DNA of 64,000 bases from Rhizobium sp. CIAT894 (GTDB lineage Bacteria; Pseudomonadota; Alphaproteobacteria; Rhizobiales; Rhizobiaceae), in NCBI RefSeq assembly GCF_000172795.2, contig NZ_CP020947.1, positions 313,001-377,000 on the forward strand, in the 5' to 3' direction. The notes under the pieces were generated by a model. The model saw nothing but the letters and a program-made list of their open reading frames with translations. It had not been told where the DNA came from and did not search any database. Below, in pieces: positions 1 to 8,621 of this stretch. Each line of letters begins with the position of its first letter. Positions within the stretch are counted from its first letter, which is position 1. The position numbers and the translations under genes were made by a program.

Positions 1-338
1 CCGCCGGCATGCCGCCGCTTGCCTGGTATGATGTGCTGTGGGAATTGGCGCGCGCGCAAGACGGCAGGCTGCGCCCCTATGAGATCGAAGAGCGGACGTT
101 ACTGGCGCAGTATAATCTTTCCCGCCTGATCGACCGGCTGGAAAGAGAGGGTTTCGTCCGGCGCGAAGTCTTCGCCAGGGATGGACGCGGCCGCTGGGTT
201 GTCATCACCGAGGCCGGCCGGCAGCTGCGGGAGCGCATGTGGGCGATTTATGCCGGATCGATCGAGACCCATATCGGCTGCAAGCTTGCCGAAAGCGAAG
301 CGAAGGCACTCGCGGGCCTGCTCGATCGCTTCCTTTGA
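1..338 (+). CDS. MarR-family transcriptional regulator (5' end outside window)
   Basis: The frame is open to the left edge, so the N-terminus is missing; the first internal ATG is at 9. What remains is a winged-helix DNA-binding core: a helix-turn-helix with the stretch LSRLIDRLEREGFVRRE, then the wing (RDGRGRWVVITEAGRQL), then a C-terminal dimerisation helix. That order and the wording of the recognition helix are typical of MarR proteins, which are dimeric repressors that usually sense small phenolic or oxidant ligands. The target cannot be told, because the gene that would lie upstream is outside the window. It converges on ybaK. Confidence 0.8.
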   Translation, partial: AGMPPLAWYDVLWELARAQDGRLRPYEIEERTLLAQYNLSRLIDRLEREGFVRREVFARDGRGRWVVITEAGRQLRERMWAIYAGSIETHIGCKLAESEAKALAGLLDRFL

Positions 339-812
339 TCAGGCGATCAGCGGCGCAGCGACCGCCTTCAAAGCCTTCAATGCATCCTTCGGATCGAGCC
401 GCACTTGCAGCCCGCGCTGCCCGCCATTGATATAGACAAGCGGCTCGGCAAGGGCGGTTTCCTCGACCGCTGTCGGCACGATCTTCTTCTGGCCGAAGGG
501 GCTGATGCCGCCGACATGATAGCCCGTCAGCCGTTCGGCGTCGGCAGGCTTCATCATATTGGCCGATTTGCCGCCAAAGGCGCTCGCCAGCTTCTTCATG
601 CTGACTTCGCGATCCGACGGCACGACGACGCAGACCGGCTTGCCGTCCACCTCCGCCATCAGCGTCTTCAGCACCCGGTGCGGGGCTTCGCCGAGGGCCT
701 CGGCCGCCTGCAGCCCGACGCGCTCGGCGCCGGGATCGTAGTCATAGGTGTGGACGGTGAAGGCGACGCCTGCCTGGGAAAGAAGCTGTGTCGCGCGCGT
801 GGTCTTGGACAT
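339..812 (-). CDS. ybaK: Cys-tRNA(Pro)/Cys-tRNA deacylase, YbaK/EbsC family
   Basis: A 157-residue protein matching the compact YbaK fold over its full length. Family members act in the cytosol and hydrolyse cysteine wrongly attached to tRNA-Pro. Visible hallmarks are the early segment HRVLKTL, the central VVPSDREVSMKKLA block containing the conserved lysines, and the GGISPFGQKK loop that shapes the substrate pocket. It starts 3 bases after the stop of the upstream ArsC/Spx-like gene on the same strand, so the two are almost certainly co-transcribed. No anomalies seen. Confidence 0.9.
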   Translation of the reverse strand: MSKTTRATQLLSQAGVAFTVHTYDYDPGAERVGLQAAEALGEAPHRVLKTLMAEVDGKPVCVVVPSDREVSMKKLASAFGGKSANMMKPADAERLTGYHVGGISPFGQKKIVPTAVEETALAEPLVYINGGQRGLQVRLDPKDALKALKAVAAPLIA

Positions 813-815
813 GGC

Positions 816-1166
816 TCAGCCCTTGAACATATCCGCGTAAATCTCCGGCTTGAAGCCGACCAGCAGCTTGCCCTTCGTCTCCAGCACCGGCCGCTTGATC
901 ATCGACGGCTGGTCGAGCATCAGCGCGATCGCCTTTTCCCGGGTCAGGTTCTCGCGCTCGGTATCGGGCAGCTTGCGGAAGGTGGTGCCGGCGCGGTTGA
1001 GCACGGTATCGAGGCCGGCCTGATCGATCCAGCTCTCGAGATGGGCCCGGTCGATGCCGAGCGCCTTGTAATCATGAAATTCATAGGCGACGCCGTGGTC
1101 TTCCAGCCAGCTGCGGGCCTTCTTCATCGTGTCGCAATTCTTGATGCCATAGATGGTGACGGCCAT
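816..1166 (-). CDS. ArsC/Spx-family reductase-like protein (YffB type)
   Basis: A thioredoxin-fold protein of 116 residues starting MAVTIYGIKNCDT. The frame is open further upstream, but the ATG at 1166 is chosen because GGAG lies about 10 bases before it and the family N-terminus begins there. It has a single active-site cysteine in KNCDTMKKA, as in ArsC and YffB, and the C-terminal signature segment IKRPVLE that recurs in ArsC/Spx proteins. YffB-type members are glutathione-dependent thiol reductases of uncertain substrate; arsenate resistance is not implied, because no ars genes are nearby. First gene of a pair with ybaK. Confidence 0.85.
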   Translation of the reverse strand: MAVTIYGIKNCDTMKKARSWLEDHGVAYEFHDYKALGIDRAHLESWIDQAGLDTVLNRAGTTFRKLPDTERENLTREKAIALMLDQPSMIKRPVLETKGKLLVGFKPEIYADMFKG

Positions 1167-1266
1167 GCCGATCGATCTCCTGTGATGGCGGCGAGATAAC
1201 ATGGGCGGGGGCCGGCGCAAACGCCCCGCGGCGTTTTATCCCCGAGCGCGCCGATAATCCGGAGGC

Positions 1267-2325
1267 TCAATTCTCCAGCGTGCCGGCCTTGCGCGAGGCC
1301 TTGCTTCGATTGTCGCAGGCGATCTTCATCAGGTCGCCGCGCCGCCGCACCAGCCGGTCGGAGGTTCGGGTCAGGATCAGCCCGGCCTGCGGCGCATGCA
1401 GGTCTATGCCGCCGCCCGGCTGTCCCGGCCGGGTGACGATCGTCGCCAGAAGGTCGCCTTCCGCAACTCTCTCGCCGATATTGCGATGGAAGAGCACGGC
1501 GCCGCCTTCGGGAGCGCGAAGGATCTCGACATTGTCGAGCGGCACGGCCGGCCCGGAAAATGCCGTTGCCGCCGTCTCGCCGCTGACGATCCCTCGCGTC
1601 ACGAGGAAACGCCAGAGCCCGTCCGCATCCTTCTTCGCCAGTACCGGATCGACATCGCGCTTGCCGCGCAGCTCGACGGTGACGGAAAGCCTGCCCGGCA
1701 ACCGCGATCGGCGCTCGCCGGGAATTTCATATTTCCAGGCAAAACCGACGGCCTCCTCGAAGGCCGAACTTTCGCCATCGGAAAGCAGCACGGCCTGCAT
1801 GTCGAGCGCGGCGGCCAGATCGGCTGCCTCCGGCCAGAAGGCCTCGTCGATATAGGCATATTGCAGCGATTCATCGTCGCAATGCAGATCGAGCACGAGA
1901 TCGGCGCGGAGCGCCATATGCAGGAGCTGCCGTTTCAATCTGTCGGTAGCCGGATAATCATCGAGGTCTTCAATAAGTGTGGCCCGGTCAGCAATGGACA
2001 TCAGCGGGAAATCCCGGTTGAAATTGGTGCGTGAGCCCAAGTCGAAACGGCCTTGCAACTCGCCGAAATGCGATTGCGCCGCACCGATCGGATTGGCCTG
2101 CGGGACGATGGTGATATCGCCCGCGATCCGGCCGTCGTTTTCCGCCTGTCGCAGCCTCTCGCAGAGGAAGTGCAGGAGCACCGTTCCCGGGAGTTCGCCG
2201 GCATGCAGTGCCGCCTGGATATAGACTTTCGGTGCCTTCGGATCGCTGCCGGCAAAACGCAGCACCGGCAGCCGCCACGCTGTTCCCGGCGTATCGCCCG
2301 GAATGATGATCTCTGAAACGTCCAT
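1267..2325 (-). CDS. Succinylglutamate desuccinylase/aspartoacylase-family M14 zinc hydrolase
   Basis: A 352-residue protein of the AstE/AspA branch of M14 carboxypeptidases, which cleave N-acyl amino acids or related amides. Zinc ligands are visible as H41 and E44 in HAGELPG and H148 in DLHCDD; the likely general base is E218 in VTVELRG. The C-terminal part (about 260-330) is a beta-rich region resembling the biotinyl-like domain that follows the catalytic domain in this branch. The substrate is unknown. It stands alone: no arginine-catabolism (ast) genes are near, so acyl-amino-acid recycling is only an inference. Confidence 0.8.
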   Translation of the reverse strand: MDVSEIIIPGDTPGTAWRLPVLRFAGSDPKAPKVYIQAALHAGELPGTVLLHFLCERLRQAENDGRIAGDITIVPQANPIGAAQSHFGELQGRFDLGSRTNFNRDFPLMSIADRATLIEDLDDYPATDRLKRQLLHMALRADLVLDLHCDDESLQYAYIDEAFWPEAADLAAALDMQAVLLSDGESSAFEEAVGFAWKYEIPGERRSRLPGRLSVTVELRGKRDVDPVLAKKDADGLWRFLVTRGIVSGETAATAFSGPAVPLDNVEILRAPEGGAVLFHRNIGERVAEGDLLATIVTRPGQPGGGIDLHAPQAGLILTRTSDRLVRRRGDLMKIACDNRSKASRKAGTLEN

Positions 2326-2417
2326 GTTTTTGTCTCGCTTGCAATCGGACAGCTTTTCCGAGTTTTACGCGTGGAAATCCGGCTCGCGCAAGCCGCGGTC
2401 GAGGGACATCGTTGCGA

Positions 2418-3026
2418 TCAGCTGAGCAACGGCCAACGATCGATGATGTGGTGTTCGGTTTTTCCGAGAAGGCTGTGAATGAGCAGGAACTCCTGCGCGC
2501 CCCATGAAACCGGTCTGACGAGGCTCGCCGGCGGCACCGCCTTGCGGTCGTAGAGCAGCGTCATATGCGGCGTGAAATGCGGGTCGATATTATGGGGCAA
2601 TCCGGCATTGTGCATGCCGACCCCGAGCTGGACATGCAGTCGGGTGAGCGCTTTCCGTCCGCCTTCGCCATAGAGCACCAGAGGTCGCGCCTTGCCTTCC
2701 CGTCTGAAGCTCATGATCCTGTCGAAGGTGATCGCGATCGGCACGCCCTCGACGGTGGCGCCGGCCTGGCGGGCCGCGAAGACCACGTCCTCCGGCAGCA
2801 CCTCGTAGTCGCCGATGCCGATGACGCTGACATGCAGCGTCGTCAGCCTTGGCTTTGCCGAAAGGGAGAAAGCTTTGCCATAGTCATCGGCGATCGAAGC
2901 CGCTTGCCGTTCGACGATCGCCGGAACGCCGAGAGCGAAGAAAAGCCGGTGCCCGCCGCCGTGGCTTTCACCCGGCCGCCGAGGCGGACTGTGACCATGG
3001 TCGAAATCGAAGGAAATCTGGTTCAT
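2418..3026 (-). CDS. 2'-5' RNA ligase / cyclic phosphodiesterase-family protein
   Basis: A 202-residue member of the 2H phosphoesterase superfamily (LigT/ThpR-like). The two H-x-[T/S] motifs that define the active site are present: LHVSVIG near residue 65 and HMTLLYD near residue 155. Both catalytic histidines are therefore intact, although the first motif has Ser in place of the usual Thr. Family members ligate or hydrolyse 2'-5' or 2',3'-cyclic phosphates in RNA; the physiological substrate in rhizobia is not established. It is divergent from ogt. Confidence 0.8.
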   Translation of the reverse strand: MNQISFDFDHGHSPPRRPGESHGGGHRLFFALGVPAIVERQAASIADDYGKAFSLSAKPRLTTLHVSVIGIGDYEVLPEDVVFAARQAGATVEGVPIAITFDRIMSFRREGKARPLVLYGEGGRKALTRLHVQLGVGMHNAGLPHNIDPHFTPHMTLLYDRKAVPPASLVRPVSWGAQEFLLIHSLLGKTEHHIIDRWPLLS

Positions 3027-3196
3027 GAGCTGTCAGGTCGTCATGACCCGCCTCGTCGTTCCAAAAACGGGATGAAAGATACGCCGGCCAAATCGAATGG
3101 CAAGAACAAAAAAAGAACACTGTGCGCAAGAAACGGGTTGAAACAGCGGTCGTCCCGTACGATTCTGGTGTAAATCGAAAACGCGGAGGCTGTGTC

Positions 3197-3760
3197 ATGG
3201 CCGAGACGATACATCACTATCTCATCTTCGAAACATCAGGCGGTTTCTGCGGCATCGCCTGGAGCGACGCCGGCATCGCCCGCTTCCAGCTGCCGACGAA
3301 GTCAGCGGAAGCGACCGAACGGCTGCTGCTGCGCCGCCTGCCGGATGCCCAGCCCGGCGCGCCGACGCCTGGCGTGCTGGAGACGGTCGCGGCCGTGAAG
3401 CGCTATTTCCAGGGTGAGGAAACCGATTTTTCCGGCGTCGAACTCGATCTTGCCGGCCAGGATGACTTCTTCCGAAATATCTACGCGGCAGCCAGACGGG
3501 TCGGCTGGGGTCGCACGACCACCTACGGCGCGCTGGCGAAGGAGCTTGGCGTCGGGCCGGAAGCCGCCCGCGACGTCGGCCAGGCAATGGCGAAAAACCC
3601 GGTCGCCCTGATCATTCCCTGCCACCGGGTGCTGGCCGCCGGCGGCAAGCTCGGCGGCTTCTCCGCTCCCGGCGGCTCGTCATCGAAGGCCCGCATGCTG
3701 GAACTCGAAGGCGTCAGCCTCGCCCCGCCGCCGCCCGCCCAGCAATCGCTGGGTTTTTAG
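3197..3760 (+). CDS. ogt: Methylated-DNA-[protein]-cysteine S-methyltransferase
   Basis: A suicide DNA-repair enzyme that moves O6-alkyl groups from guanine to its own cysteine. The active-site motif PCHRV is present with the acceptor at C142, preceded by a helix-turn-helix-like DNA-binding segment around YGALAKELGVG. The start at 3197 is preferred over an in-frame upstream ATG because GGAGG lies just before it. At 187 residues it is a stand-alone Ogt-type protein, with no Ada-like N-terminal regulator domain. Confidence 0.92.
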   Translation: MAETIHHYLIFETSGGFCGIAWSDAGIARFQLPTKSAEATERLLLRRLPDAQPGAPTPGVLETVAAVKRYFQGEETDFSGVELDLAGQDDFFRNIYAAARRVGWGRTTTYGALAKELGVGPEAARDVGQAMAKNPVALIIPCHRVLAAGGKLGGFSAPGGSSSKARMLELEGVSLAPPPPAQQSLGF

Positions 3761-3776
3761 GCGAAATGCGGGCTGC

Positions 3777-4511
3777 TCAATGCGGGCTGGCCGTCGGCCG
3801 GATGATGATCTCGCTGACATCGACGTCATCAGGCTGGCTGATCGCGTAGAAGATCGAATTGGCGACGGCTTCCGGGCTGATCGTCACCGCCCTGAAAGCC
3901 TTCATGGCGTCCCGAGCTGTGGGATCGGTGATCGTCTCGGCCAGTTCCGAGGTCGTCGTGCCGGGAGAAATAACGGTGACGCGGATGCGATCGGTCTCCT
4001 GCCGCAATCCGTCCGAGATTGCCCGCACCGCGTATTTTGTCGCGCAATAGACGGCAGCCGTCGGCGAGACGCTGTGTCCGCCGATCGAAGACAGGTTGAT
4101 GATCTGCCCCGATCCCTGCGCCTTCATGATCGGAAGAGCCGCCGCGATGCCGTAGAGAACGCCCTTGATGTTGACGTCGACCATCCGATCCCACTCCTCG
4201 ACCTTGAGGGCATCGAGCGGTGAGAGCGGCATGACGCCGGCATTGTTGACGATGACATCAAGCCGGCCGAACTCGGATCTGGCAAAGCCGGCAAATGCTT
4301 CGACTTGGGAACGGTCGGTGACGTCAAGCTTTCGCAGGCGCACCCTCCCGCCCTTGGCTGCGATTTCGCCGGCGAGCGTCTCCAGCCGCTCGGTACGACG
4401 CGCGCCGATGACGATATGGGCGCCGGCCGCAGCCAGCACCCTTGCCGCAGCCTCACCGATGCCGCTGCTCGCCCCGGTAATGGCAACGACTTTTCCTTCG
4501 ATATCAGACAT
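3777..4511 (-). CDS. SDR-family NAD(P)-dependent oxidoreductase
   Basis: A classical short-chain dehydrogenase. The nucleotide-binding motif TGASSGIG is at the N-terminus, NNAG follows, and the catalytic Ser and YxxxK are in the segments NLSSIGGH and YCATK. An ATG at 4523 is possible, but the ATG at 4511 has GGAG six bases upstream. The substrate is unknown. It lies downstream of the Atu4866-type gene on the same strand, and that pair faces the LysR gene at 4964, so LysR control is likely by position. Confidence 0.88.
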   Translation of the reverse strand: MSDIEGKVVAITGASSGIGEAAARVLAAAGAHIVIGARRTERLETLAGEIAAKGGRVRLRKLDVTDRSQVEAFAGFARSEFGRLDVIVNNAGVMPLSPLDALKVEEWDRMVDVNIKGVLYGIAAALPIMKAQGSGQIINLSSIGGHSVSPTAAVYCATKYAVRAISDGLRQETDRIRVTVISPGTTTSELAETITDPTARDAMKAFRAVTISPEAVANSIFYAISQPDDVDVSEIIIRPTASPH

Positions 4512-4586
4512 TTCAAGCTCCATTGGTTCGTTGAGCGTTTTCTGGGCGGTCAGCTGGACGCGGTTTTCCTGCTTGAGATTGCCGCG

Positions 4587-4838
4587 TCAGGCGGCATGTC
4601 CCTTGCGGCGAAACACCATGCCGCCATGATGCAGTGTGTTGCCGTCGACGAAATCGCCGTCGGCGGTGAAGCCGGTATCGTCCCAATATTCGATGTGGTT
4701 TCCTGTGATTTCGTAACGGCCTCGATAGGCGCTTTCCCGGTTGCCGCGGGCTTCGTCGTAACGGCCATCGGCCAGAAGTTCGTGGCGGATCCGGCCATCA
4801 TTCGTCACCCACATGCCGACATAGGGATGTTGCTGCAT
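4587..4838 (-). CDS. Atu4866-type small protein
   Basis: An 83-residue cytosolic protein starting MQQHPYVGMWVTNDG. The pattern of G-x-W, DGRYDEARG and ITGNHIEYWDDTGF resembles the small Atu4866-domain family of Agrobacterium, a lipocalin-like beta fold of unknown function. The frame is open further upstream, but that extension looks non-coding and overlaps the regulator promoter. The gene sits between the LysR regulator (divergent) and the SDR gene (same strand, downstream). In many bacteria such proteins accompany redox enzymes, but no function can be assigned here. Confidence 0.7.
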   Translation of the reverse strand: MQQHPYVGMWVTNDGRIRHELLADGRYDEARGNRESAYRGRYEITGNHIEYWDDTGFTADGDFVDGNTLHHGGMVFRRKGHAA

Positions 4839-4943
4839 GATATTCTCGCTTGTTGATGCATGGGTTCGGCCATTGCTTCGCTGTGACCGGACATAGAGAT
4901 AGCGCTTCCGGGAACAGCGATTAAGTTGCCAATCGAAGATGCT

Positions 4944-4964
4944 TTGGTTAGTATTGCTAACCAA
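4944..4964. promoter_or_regulatory. Perfect palindrome abutting the LysR start (probable LysR box)
   Basis: The half-site TTGGTTAG, five bases (TATTG), then CTAACCAA form an exact 21-base inverted repeat. It contains the T-N11-A core expected of LysR-type recognition sites. Its last base is the A of the regulator's ATG, so bound protein would cover the translation and transcription start of its own gene. Autoregulation and control of the divergent SDR operon are inferred. Confidence 0.65.
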
Positions 4965-5860
4965 TGATTGATGATCTCGAAGGCATTTCGGTCTTTCTCG
5001 CCGTGGCGGAAGCGCGCAACTTCCGGCTCGCCGGCGAGCGGCTTGGCGTCACTCGCTCCGCCGTCAGCCAGGCTTTGCAGCGCTTGGAGGATCGGGTCGG
5101 CGCCGCCCTGGTTCAGCGAACGACGCGCAGCGTCAGCCTGACCGAAGCCGGCGAAGTGTTCTTCGAGGCGGTTCGCCCGTCAGTGCGGCAGGTCAAGGAT
5201 GCGGTGCAGACCGTGCGGGACATGCAGGCCCGGCCGAGCGGCCTGCTGAGGATCGCCGTCTCCTCGATCGCCGAGAGCTTTTTGTCCGGCACGCTGTTGG
5301 CCGGCTTCATGCAAGCCTGCCCTGAGATCAAGCTCGATATTACCATCAGTGATGAGGAATTCGATATCGTCGAGGCCGGTTTCGACGCGGGTGTGCGGCT
5401 CGGCGAAGTGATCGAACAGGATATGATCGCGATCTCCGTCTCCGAAGAGCAGCGGCAATGTGCGGCCGCATCCCCCACCTATCTTGAGCGCCGCGGCCAT
5501 CCCCGCCACCCTCGCGACCTGCAGAACCATGCCTGTATTGGATGGCGGCCGCGCCCCGATACGGCGCCGTATCGCTGGGAGTTCACCGAGAATGACCGCG
5601 ACTTCGACGTCGCAGTTGATCCCGCCGTCACCACCAACGACATGGGCATGATGATCCGCATGGCCTGTGCCGGAGCCGGCATCACCTTCGGCATGGTGGA
5701 AACCTTTCGGCCCTATGTCGATCGTGGAGAGCTGGTGCCGCTGCTCGAAGATTTCTGTCCGCCCTTTCCGGGCTTCTATCTCTATTATCCCCGGCGCCAG
5801 CGGCAGCCGCTGAAGCTGCGATCGCTGGTGGACCATATCCGCGCTTCCGGCAGACGGTAG
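4964..5860 (+). CDS. LysR-family transcriptional regulator
   Basis: A 298-residue LTTR. The N-terminal helix-turn-helix (AGERLGVTRSAVSQALQRLE) is followed by the linker helix and a substrate-binding effector domain. No Shine-Dalgarno sequence is visible before the ATG, because the preceding bases belong to a perfect palindrome, so leaderless translation is possible. It is divergent from the Atu4866/SDR pair, the usual geometry in which an LTTR controls the adjacent operon and itself. The inducer is unknown. Confidence 0.9.
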   Translation: MIDDLEGISVFLAVAEARNFRLAGERLGVTRSAVSQALQRLEDRVGAALVQRTTRSVSLTEAGEVFFEAVRPSVRQVKDAVQTVRDMQARPSGLLRIAVSSIAESFLSGTLLAGFMQACPEIKLDITISDEEFDIVEAGFDAGVRLGEVIEQDMIAISVSEEQRQCAAASPTYLERRGHPRHPRDLQNHACIGWRPRPDTAPYRWEFTENDRDFDVAVDPAVTTNDMGMMIRMACAGAGITFGMVETFRPYVDRGELVPLLEDFCPPFPGFYLYYPRRQRQPLKLRSLVDHIRASGRR

Positions 5861-5940
5861 ATAGGGTTCGTTGCCGCGGCGGATCTCTGCGAATTGATAT
5901 CAGGCTTCCCTAACCGCATCGTAGCCCGCCCTGCCGCCGA

Positions 5941-8424
5941 TCACGCAATCCTGCCACGCAGGCTGTCGGCGAGCGCGGAAAGAGCATTGGCGAGTTGCGC
6001 CGCTGTTTCCGGCGGCGGCAGCGGTATCTTCAGGCTTCGCGCGCCGGTGGCCGAATCACGCTCTACCCATGGATGCGCCGTCGCATCGGAATCGTTGGCC
6101 GCCGCCAGAGCGGCAACAACCTGCGCGCCGATCTGGGCCAAGGCTTGCCACGGATCGGAAGCGGCCTGGCGCGGCGGAGCGGCGGCTTCGGTTGGCGTCA
6201 CCACCTTCGCTTCCGCATCGACCTCGACATCCGCTGTGAAACCTTCCCCGGATTCAGCCTCGTCGGCGATGCCGAAGTTCGTCATCTCCTCGGCCGGCGC
6301 CACGGTCTGGCCTTCACCCATGCTTCCGGTTACGTTCTCCACCTCCTTCATGAACCGGTTGAGGCGCGAGCCGCCGAGCGAAATCTCGCTGAGGCCGCCG
6401 TCGAGAATTCCGGCCGACAGAGAGCGCTTGAACGCCAGAACCGAAAGCATGCCCTCTTCGATGGTGCCCTTTGAGACGAAATTGATCACCTGCACCGGCC
6501 GCGCCTGGCCTATGCGATGGATGCGGGCGATGCGCTGCTCGAGGATCGCCGGGTTCCACGGCAGATCCATGTTCACCAGCGTCGAGGCATTCTGCAGATT
6601 GAGCCCGGCGCTGCCGGCTTCGGTGGACAGGAACACGCGGCAATCGGGATCGTTGCGAAACCGCTCGACCAGTTCCGGACGCTTTTCCGACGGCACACCG
6701 CCATGGAGGCTGACATAGCCGATCCCACGCGCCTTGAGGCGGCGGATGACGATCTCGTGGGTGCGGGTCCATTGGGAGAAGACCACCGCTTTGGCTTCGG
6801 GGTCGGCGAACAGTTCGCCCAGAAGTGCTGCCAGTTCGTCTGCCTTCACCCCGTGATCGGTTTCCTGGTCCAGCAGATAGGTGCTGTTGCACGACATGCG
6901 CATATTCTGGAGCGCGCAGGTCAGCCGGCGCTGGTCCTTGTCCGAAAGAAACTTCGTCTTGTGCCAGCGCTGGACGATTCTCGCCACGATGTCAGCGTTT
7001 TCCTGGTGGTGGAGCATCTGCCCCTCGGTCATCGGCACCAGGACGTTCTGGTCGGTCCTGCTGGGCAATTGCCGCAGCACCTCCGACTTGCGCCGGCGTA
7101 TCATCACAGGCGCCAGTGTCTGGCCGATTTTTTCGAGCCCGGTATAACCGATGACACGCCCGCCGTCGTCCTTGACCTGATGCTCGTGCAGTAGCTTCCA
7201 GGTTGGTCCCAAACGGTGCTGATCGACGAACTGGACGATGGAAACCAGCTCTTCCAGCTTGTTCTCCAGGGGCGTCCCGGTCAGGACCATCGCATAGGTG
7301 CTGTCGATGCTTTTGAGGGCGCGCGCCGCAATGGTGTTCCAGTTTTTTACCCGTTGTGCTTCATCGACGATGACGAGGTCCGGTGCCCAGGCGGTGATCA
7401 GGTCGAGATCGGGTTTGAGTTTTTCGTAGTTGGTGATTTTGCAGAAGTCATCCAGCGCGTAGTCCTTCTGCCGCTCTGCCCGGCCACCATTGATGACGCG
7501 TGCCGCATTCTCTCCGCCTCGTCCCGAAAACCGCGCGATCTCGCTTTGCCACTGGTATTTGAGCGAGGTCGGGCAGATCACCAGCACTCTTGAGACGCCG
7601 AAATGCCGCGCCAGGATTTCCGTTGCGGCGATCGCCTGTATGGTCTTGCCCAGTCCCATGTCATCGCCGATCAGCGCTCGGCCGGCCTGCGCCGCAAACA
7701 GCGCGCCTTCAGCCTGATAGGGATAGAGCGGCACCTTCAGCAGCGTCTGCAGCCCGATGTCGCCGGCACCTTGCGGAAAAAGCTGTTCGAGCTTTGCGGC
7801 CCGTCGTTCCGCGTCCCTTTTTCCGGCGATGAAATCGAGCGCATCGTCATAGGCGCGGAGCTCGTGGTCGCTGCCGGACGCTGTGGCCATGAAAGGCTCC
7901 AACTCGCCGAAGCGGTCCTCGGCAAGCATGCCGTCGTGATCGGCGTCGAACAAGGCCGCCGCGGCCTCCTTCACGGCCGGTGGGCATTGCGTTCCGGCAC
8001 GGAAATGGATGCGGCGTTTACCGTCGTTGCGCAGATAGAGTTCGGAAAATGCCGGTTGATAGCCCCGCGCGAACGCCGTCTTGGCACCGCGCTTCTTTTC
8101 CAGCTTGGCAAGCGTGAATTCGAGGTGCTTGCAGGTGCCGAGTTCGCTGGTGGAGTAATCGGGGCATGAACAGAAATTACCCCACGGGCCCAAGCCACGA
8201 ATGGCAACGCGGTAGCTGGAATTCGAAACCGGATTGGTAACCCTGAATTCGGAGAAGAACGGCTCGTCGGTGAGATTCTCAAGCCCAAAAGCTTGCCCCC
8301 TCCCGAACTGGCGGCGCAGGCCGCGCTGCCAGTCCATGGGCGATAAATCGGCCGGCGCCTGGGTGCGTGACAGTTTAGGTTCCTGGTTCGGTGTGGGCTT
8401 CAAGTTTCGGGACTTGGATTTCAT
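5941..8424 (-). CDS. SWIM zinc-finger SNF2-family DEAD/DEAH-box helicase
   Basis: An 827-residue Swi2/Snf2 ATPase. A SWIM zinc finger (C85, C87, C98, H100) lies near the N-terminus, then the ATPase lobe with Walker A GDDMGLGKT (253-261) and motif II DEAQ (354-357), then a C-terminal helicase lobe with STEAGSAGLNLQ and the closing RIHRIGQ. The last ~130 residues are acidic and low-complexity. Such proteins translocate on double-stranded DNA and remodel DNA-bound proteins. The start at 8424 is chosen because the open frame beyond it is not protein-like; the ribosome-binding site is weak. It is the only gene of its unit and faces an AraC regulator. Confidence 0.85.
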   Translation of the reverse strand: MKSKSRNLKPTPNQEPKLSRTQAPADLSPMDWQRGLRRQFGRGQAFGLENLTDEPFFSEFRVTNPVSNSSYRVAIRGLGPWGNFCSCPDYSTSELGTCKHLEFTLAKLEKKRGAKTAFARGYQPAFSELYLRNDGKRRIHFRAGTQCPPAVKEAAAALFDADHDGMLAEDRFGELEPFMATASGSDHELRAYDDALDFIAGKRDAERRAAKLEQLFPQGAGDIGLQTLLKVPLYPYQAEGALFAAQAGRALIGDDMGLGKTIQAIAATEILARHFGVSRVLVICPTSLKYQWQSEIARFSGRGGENAARVINGGRAERQKDYALDDFCKITNYEKLKPDLDLITAWAPDLVIVDEAQRVKNWNTIAARALKSIDSTYAMVLTGTPLENKLEELVSIVQFVDQHRLGPTWKLLHEHQVKDDGGRVIGYTGLEKIGQTLAPVMIRRRKSEVLRQLPSRTDQNVLVPMTEGQMLHHQENADIVARIVQRWHKTKFLSDKDQRRLTCALQNMRMSCNSTYLLDQETDHGVKADELAALLGELFADPEAKAVVFSQWTRTHEIVIRRLKARGIGYVSLHGGVPSEKRPELVERFRNDPDCRVFLSTEAGSAGLNLQNASTLVNMDLPWNPAILEQRIARIHRIGQARPVQVINFVSKGTIEEGMLSVLAFKRSLSAGILDGGLSEISLGGSRLNRFMKEVENVTGSMGEGQTVAPAEEMTNFGIADEAESGEGFTADVEVDAEAKVVTPTEAAAPPRQAASDPWQALAQIGAQVVAALAAANDSDATAHPWVERDSATGARSLKIPLPPPETAAQLANALSALADSLRGRIA

Positions 8425-8621
8425 CGAAGTACATCCATTCGATACAGTTTTTCGCGCGCCATTCTTCCAAGCTTGTCGGCTGCGGCATCGCAGAAGAACT
8501 ATCCAGATTCGAATCCCGATACCAGAGGCAGCCGCGGAAGCTGTGCGCATTGGTCGCTTGTGCCGGACGGTCCGACAATCCCTGATGTGGTTGGTGCCCC
8601 GGCCCCAAGGTTGCCGCTGGC

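Noticed and set aside
8495..8535. tRNA T-arm-like stretch (AGATTCGAATCCCG)
   Set aside because: The T-stem bases do not pair and no anticodon or acceptor stem is found on either strand.
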